A stretch of DNA of 64,000 nt from JBBDJB01 sp040880125 (GTDB lineage Bacteria > Planctomycetota > Planctomycetia > Pirellulales > JBBDJB01): NCBI GenBank assembly GCA_040880125.1, contig JBBDJB010000018.1, forward strand, positions 186,001-250,000, read 5' to 3'. Below are positions 60,987-64,000 of the stretch, piece after piece. Made by a program: the position numbers and the translations under genes. How positions within the stretch are numbered: position 1 is the first letter of the stretch; the number at the start of each line of letters is the position of its first letter. The notes below the pieces were generated by a model that was not told the origin of the DNA, searched no databases, and saw only the letters and a program-made list of their open reading frames with translations.

Positions 60987-61014
60987 GGTGCCACGGCTGG
61001 CTTGCCCAGCCGTG
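60987..61014 (+). repeat. Palindromic 3'-end element, family A (copy 4)
   Basis: GGTGC then CACGGCTGG / CCAGCCGTG with a 5-base loop, 27 of 28 bases identical to the copy at 4951. It begins 18 bases after the methyltransferase stop. Confidence 0.82.
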
Positions 61015-61091
61015 CTGTTCCTGCCCCAGCAGCGAAAGCACAGCCAAAGCGGTCTTTGCGACCTGAGCGTAGATCACCGACAGCCAACCCA

Positions 61092-61124
61092 CAGCGCCGC
61101 TCCACATCGAGCGGCGCTGTTTTT
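61092..61124 (+). terminator. Rho-independent terminator
   Basis: An 11-bp perfect stem CAGCGCCGCTC / GAGCGGCGCTG with a 6-base loop, then TTTTT. It ends the methyltransferase transcript, before the convergent typA gene. Confidence 0.92.
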
Positions 61125-61177
61125 CTGCGCGCCGCCGAATGTCTGTGCCACCTGAACCTGGAGCATCGGCAGATAAG

Positions 61178-63055
61178 CTACACCGCCTGGCTCTTGGCCC
61201 GCCGGGTGTCGCGGCGTCGGTCGGATTCCTTGAGCGCCTTTTTCCGCAGGCGGATCGACTTGGGCGTGATCTCGACCAGCTCGTCGTCCTGGATGTACTC
61301 CAGGCACACTTCGAGCGACATCTCCCGAGCGGGCCGCACCTGGGCCGAGTCGTCCTTGCCCGCGGCACGGATGTTGGTGAGCTTCTTTTCCCGCACGACG
61401 TTCACGATCAAGTCGCTGGCCTTGCAATGCTCGCCGACCACTTGGCCCTCGTAGACGACCTCGCCCGGAATGACAAAAAACTGCCCGCGGTCGAACAAGG
61501 CATCGAGCGCATAGGCGGTGACCATGCCCGGCTCGCTGGCGACCAGTACCCCGGCCGGCCGTTGGGGAACCTCGCCGCGGATCGGCTCGTAGCGGAGCAG
61601 GTTGTGGTGCATGACCGCCCTGCCCTGCGTGGCGGTGAGCATGCGGCTACGCAGCCCGATCAGTGCCCGGGCCGGCACGGTAAACGTCATGTGGGTGAAT
61701 TGGCTGGCGCCGGACTTACCGGTCATGGCGACCAGTTCCGCCCGCCGGTCGCATAACAGGGCCATGACGGCGTTTTGGCAGTCGGTCGGACAGTCGACGA
61801 CCAACTGTTCGATCGGCTCGAGCGTTTTGCCCCCCTCTTCGCGGAGTACGACGCGCGGCTTGCCGACGCACATCTCAAACCCTTCGCGCCGCATATTCTC
61901 CAGTAGGATGCCCAGGTGCATCAGGCCGCGGCCGGCGACCTGGAATTGTTCCCGCGTTTCGCCCGGCTCCACGCGCAGGGCCACGTTGGACCGCAGCTCG
62001 CGCATCAGGCGGTCGTGAATCTGGCGGCTGGTCAGGTAGCGGCCGTCGCGTCCCGCGAGCGGGCCGTCGTTTACCCGCAGCGTCATCCGCAGCGTCGGCT
62101 CGTCGACCGGGATCGTTGGCAGTGCAGTAGGCTGCAGGCCGTCGGCGATGGTGTCGCCGATATTCACCGGATCGAGCCCCACCAGGGCGCAGATGTCGCC
62201 GGCTTCGACTGAATCCGCCTCGCGGCGGGACAGCCCGTCGAAGGACAACACCTTGAGCACCTTCTGCTGGGTCATCGTTCCGTCCCGGGCGATCACCGTG
62301 ATCGGCATGGCCGGCGTGACGCGGCCCTGAAAGACCCGGCCGATGCCGATTCGCCCCACGTAGTCCGAGTAGTCGAGTGTGGAAATCAGCATCCGCAGCG
62401 CGCCGTCGTTCTCGGCCGGCGGGGGCTCAAACGGCGCGATCTCGTGCACGATCGCCTCCAGCAGCGGCCGCAGATCGCTGGAGGGCTCGGCCAAGTCGCG
62501 CGTGGCCCAGCCTTCTCGGGCCGAGCAGAACAGTACGGGAAAATCCAATGCGCTGTCGCCGGCGTTCAACTCCACCAGCAGATCGAACACCTCGTCGACC
62601 ACGGCCTGGGGCCGCGCGTCGGGCCGGTCGACCTTGTTCACCACCACCACCGGCCGCAGTCCGTGCGCCAGCGCCTTCTCCAGCACAAAGCGGGTCTGCG
62701 GCATGGGGCCTTCGAAGGCGTCGACCAGCAGCAGCACGCCGTCGGCCATCTTCAGGATCCGCTCGACCTCGCCGCCAAAATCGGCGTGGCCGGGGGTATC
62801 AATCAGGTTGATCCGATAGCCGAGTCCGTCGGCTGCCTGATAGCGGACGCTGCAATGTTTGGAAAGTATCGTGATGCCGCGCTCCCGCTCCAGGTCATTG
62901 GAGTCCATAATCAGGCCATGTTGTCCACCAGCGAGCTTGTCCAGCTCGGCGTCGCGGAACATTCCGGATTGATACAGCAGGCGATCGACCAGGGTGGTTT
63001 TTCCGTGGTCCACGTGAGCGATAATGGCGACGTTTCGAAGTGGCAGGTGCGGCAT
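61178..63055 (-). CDS. typA: Translational GTPase TypA/BipA
   Basis: A 625-residue ribosome-binding GTPase needed for ribosome assembly and stress or cold adaptation. G1 is AHVDHGKTT (12-20), G3 is DTPGHADFGGEVE, G4 is NKVDRPDARP and G5 is SAREGW. EF-G-like domains III and V follow, with FTHMTFTVPARALIGLRSRM and the C-terminal basic CTD (RLRKKALKESDRRR). Length is normal (about 605-620). No competing upstream start. A typical housekeeping gene, monocistronic. Confidence 0.97.
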   Translation of the reverse strand: MPHLPLRNVAIIAHVDHGKTTLVDRLLYQSGMFRDAELDKLAGGQHGLIMDSNDLERERGITILSKHCSVRYQAADGLGYRINLIDTPGHADFGGEVERILKMADGVLLLVDAFEGPMPQTRFVLEKALAHGLRPVVVVNKVDRPDARPQAVVDEVFDLLVELNAGDSALDFPVLFCSAREGWATRDLAEPSSDLRPLLEAIVHEIAPFEPPPAENDGALRMLISTLDYSDYVGRIGIGRVFQGRVTPAMPITVIARDGTMTQQKVLKVLSFDGLSRREADSVEAGDICALVGLDPVNIGDTIADGLQPTALPTIPVDEPTLRMTLRVNDGPLAGRDGRYLTSRQIHDRLMRELRSNVALRVEPGETREQFQVAGRGLMHLGILLENMRREGFEMCVGKPRVVLREEGGKTLEPIEQLVVDCPTDCQNAVMALLCDRRAELVAMTGKSGASQFTHMTFTVPARALIGLRSRMLTATQGRAVMHHNLLRYEPIRGEVPQRPAGVLVASEPGMVTAYALDALFDRGQFFVIPGEVVYEGQVVGEHCKASDLIVNVVREKKLTNIRAAGKDDSAQVRPAREMSLEVCLEYIQDDELVEITPKSIRLRKKALKESDRRRDTRRAKSQAV

Positions 63056-63346
63056 TTACGGAAACGGCCCACCGGCTGGAAGGCGGCGGGTCGCATGTCT
63101 CTGGGGGACTTATTGACTGGGTAAACTCGTCATTTTAGCGGGCGAGAGAGGCGGCCCCAACGGCAAATTCGACGAGACCCACCCGGCACGCCGACGGCCC
63201 CCTCCGGAAGTGGGTGGGGAATTTCCTCATGAGTGATCGCCCGTGCGTCGTCTTAAATATGTGTTGCGGCTACGGAATGTTTGACCGGTGGGGCGTGGCT
63301 GTACAATTCAAGATTACTCGGTGTCGCCGCGTGCAGGAATTTATTC

Positions 63347-64000
63347 ATGATGCAGCAGAATCGGGCGGTCGTGGCGCGGCGGTACACCGTGGCGCTGGCG
63401 AGCGTCGCACTGGCGACCCTGATCCGCCTGCCGCTGGAGCACTATCTCCGCAGCGACGTCCCCTTTACCACCTACTTTCTGGCGGTGGCTTTCACGGCCT
63501 GGTACGGCGGAGCCGGGCCGGCGCTGGCCAGCGTGGGACTCAGCGCGCTGGCGGCCGCCCAGTTCGTGATGCCGCCGACTGGCGCGCTGCTCGTGACGCG
63601 CACCGCCGACTGGTTGGCGATGGGGCTGTTTCTCGCAGTCGGCAGCGCCATCGCTCTGCTCAGCGGCGCGCTGCACCGCGCGCGTGCAGTCGCTGAAGCT
63701 CACGCCCTGCGCCACCGAATGGAGCGCGAGCGGTTCTTCGTCACCCTGGCCAGCATCGGCGACGGGGTCATCGTCACCGACACGTCTGGCCGGGTTACCT
63801 ATCTGAACGCCGTCGCGGAAGGGTTGACCGGCTGGAAACTCGACGAGGCCGACGGCCAGCCGCTGGAGACGGTCTTTCGGATCTTCAACGAGACCACCCG
63901 CCAGGCGGCGGAAAACCCCGCCAGGCGGGCGCTGCACTCGGGCAAGATCGTCGGACTGGCCAATCACACGGTACTGATCGCTCGCGGCGGCGACGAGCGG
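63347..64000 (+). CDS. Membrane PAS sensor protein, partial (runs off the window)
   Basis: The first 218 codons of a longer gene; the frame stays open to the window end. Residues about 12-105 hold three to four membrane segments of DUF4118 type, recognised by FTTYFLAVAFTAWYGG and LAAAQFVMPP, as in KdpD-like sensors. A helix then leads to a PAS domain from about 130 on (FFVTLASIGDGVIVTDTSGR, then LNAVAEGLTGW). The output domain, probably HisKA/HATPase or another, is beyond the window. Two adjacent ATG codons begin the frame. It is divergent from typA. Confidence 0.85.
   Translation, partial: MMQQNRAVVARRYTVALASVALATLIRLPLEHYLRSDVPFTTYFLAVAFTAWYGGAGPALASVGLSALAAAQFVMPPTGALLVTRTADWLAMGLFLAVGSAIALLSGALHRARAVAEAHALRHRMERERFFVTLASIGDGVIVTDTSGRVTYLNAVAEGLTGWKLDEADGQPLETVFRIFNETTRQAAENPARRALHSGKIVGLANHTVLIARGGDER

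Overview
The window is a GC-rich stretch of bacterial chromosome, about 60-65% GC by eye, with 57 genes I can support, one gene remnant and a 10-base N gap at 35999-36008, so it comes from a draft scaffold. The gene content points to a planctomycete, most likely of the Pirellulales. The reasons are three Ser/Thr kinases (one multi-membrane and divergent from an ECF sigma factor), a PP2C phosphatase, DUF11 envelope proteins, a RedB-like thioredoxin-fold protein, a hybrid kinase next to an HD-GYP regulator, and many long spacers. The assignment rests on gene families only. I found no rRNA, tRNA, CRISPR array, transposase or prophage gene.

Layout. 1-5.7 kb holds small stress and signalling genes: a PEBP protein, a sucrose-phosphatase-like HAD enzyme, a rhodanese, a DUF883 membrane protein, a lone receiver domain, a Ser/Thr kinase and a small HExxH membrane protein. 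5.7-13.2 kb is a lactate/glycolate block: glcD-glcE-glcF leftward, then a secreted beta-propeller and an L-lactate-permease-type transporter rightward. 13.4-15.7 kb has a UspA and general-stress cassette and greA. 15.9-18.0 kb is a KtrBA/TrkHA-type potassium uptake pair. 18.2-21.1 kb has an ECF sigma factor divergent from a multi-TM kinase. 21.2-30.4 kb is rich in envelope genes: a proline-rich secreted protein, an operon of three exported proteins (two of them paralogues, one with a DUF11 domain) and a secreted LolA-like protein. Among them lie an aminotransferase, a phosphohexomutase homologue that has lost its catalytic loop, and an ArsC-like reductase.

30.3-45.1 kb is mostly housekeeping: pdxA with a histidine phosphatase, a ZIP transporter, dtd, cvpA-like, accA, truA and asd, plus another kinase, a membrane PP2C phosphatase and a receiver/RsbW-like fusion. 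45.4-51.5 kb has a GMC oxidoreductase followed by a RedB-like protein, a hybrid histidine kinase with HPt, and a receiver/HD-GYP protein; the last three look like one operon and a phosphorelay to cyclic-di-GMP turnover. 51.6-54.1 kb is a YqjD/YqjE/DUF3618-like membrane-helix operon. The right end has an acidic lipoprotein, a DUF11 remnant, a secreted secretin-like protein, a MarR regulator, a SAM methyltransferase, typA/bipA and the start of a DUF4118-PAS sensor that runs off the window.

Several families of short palindromes recur. Nearly all full copies sit within about 75 bases downstream of stop codons, so they act like 3'-end elements (REP/BIME-like). One copy lies in frame inside a lipoprotein gene. 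The unusual points I rate highest are the degenerate phosphohexomutase with a Cys/His-rich N-terminus, the three-gene envelope operon, the receiver/anti-sigma-kinase fusion facing a membrane PP2C, and the RedB-hybrid kinase-HD-GYP operon.
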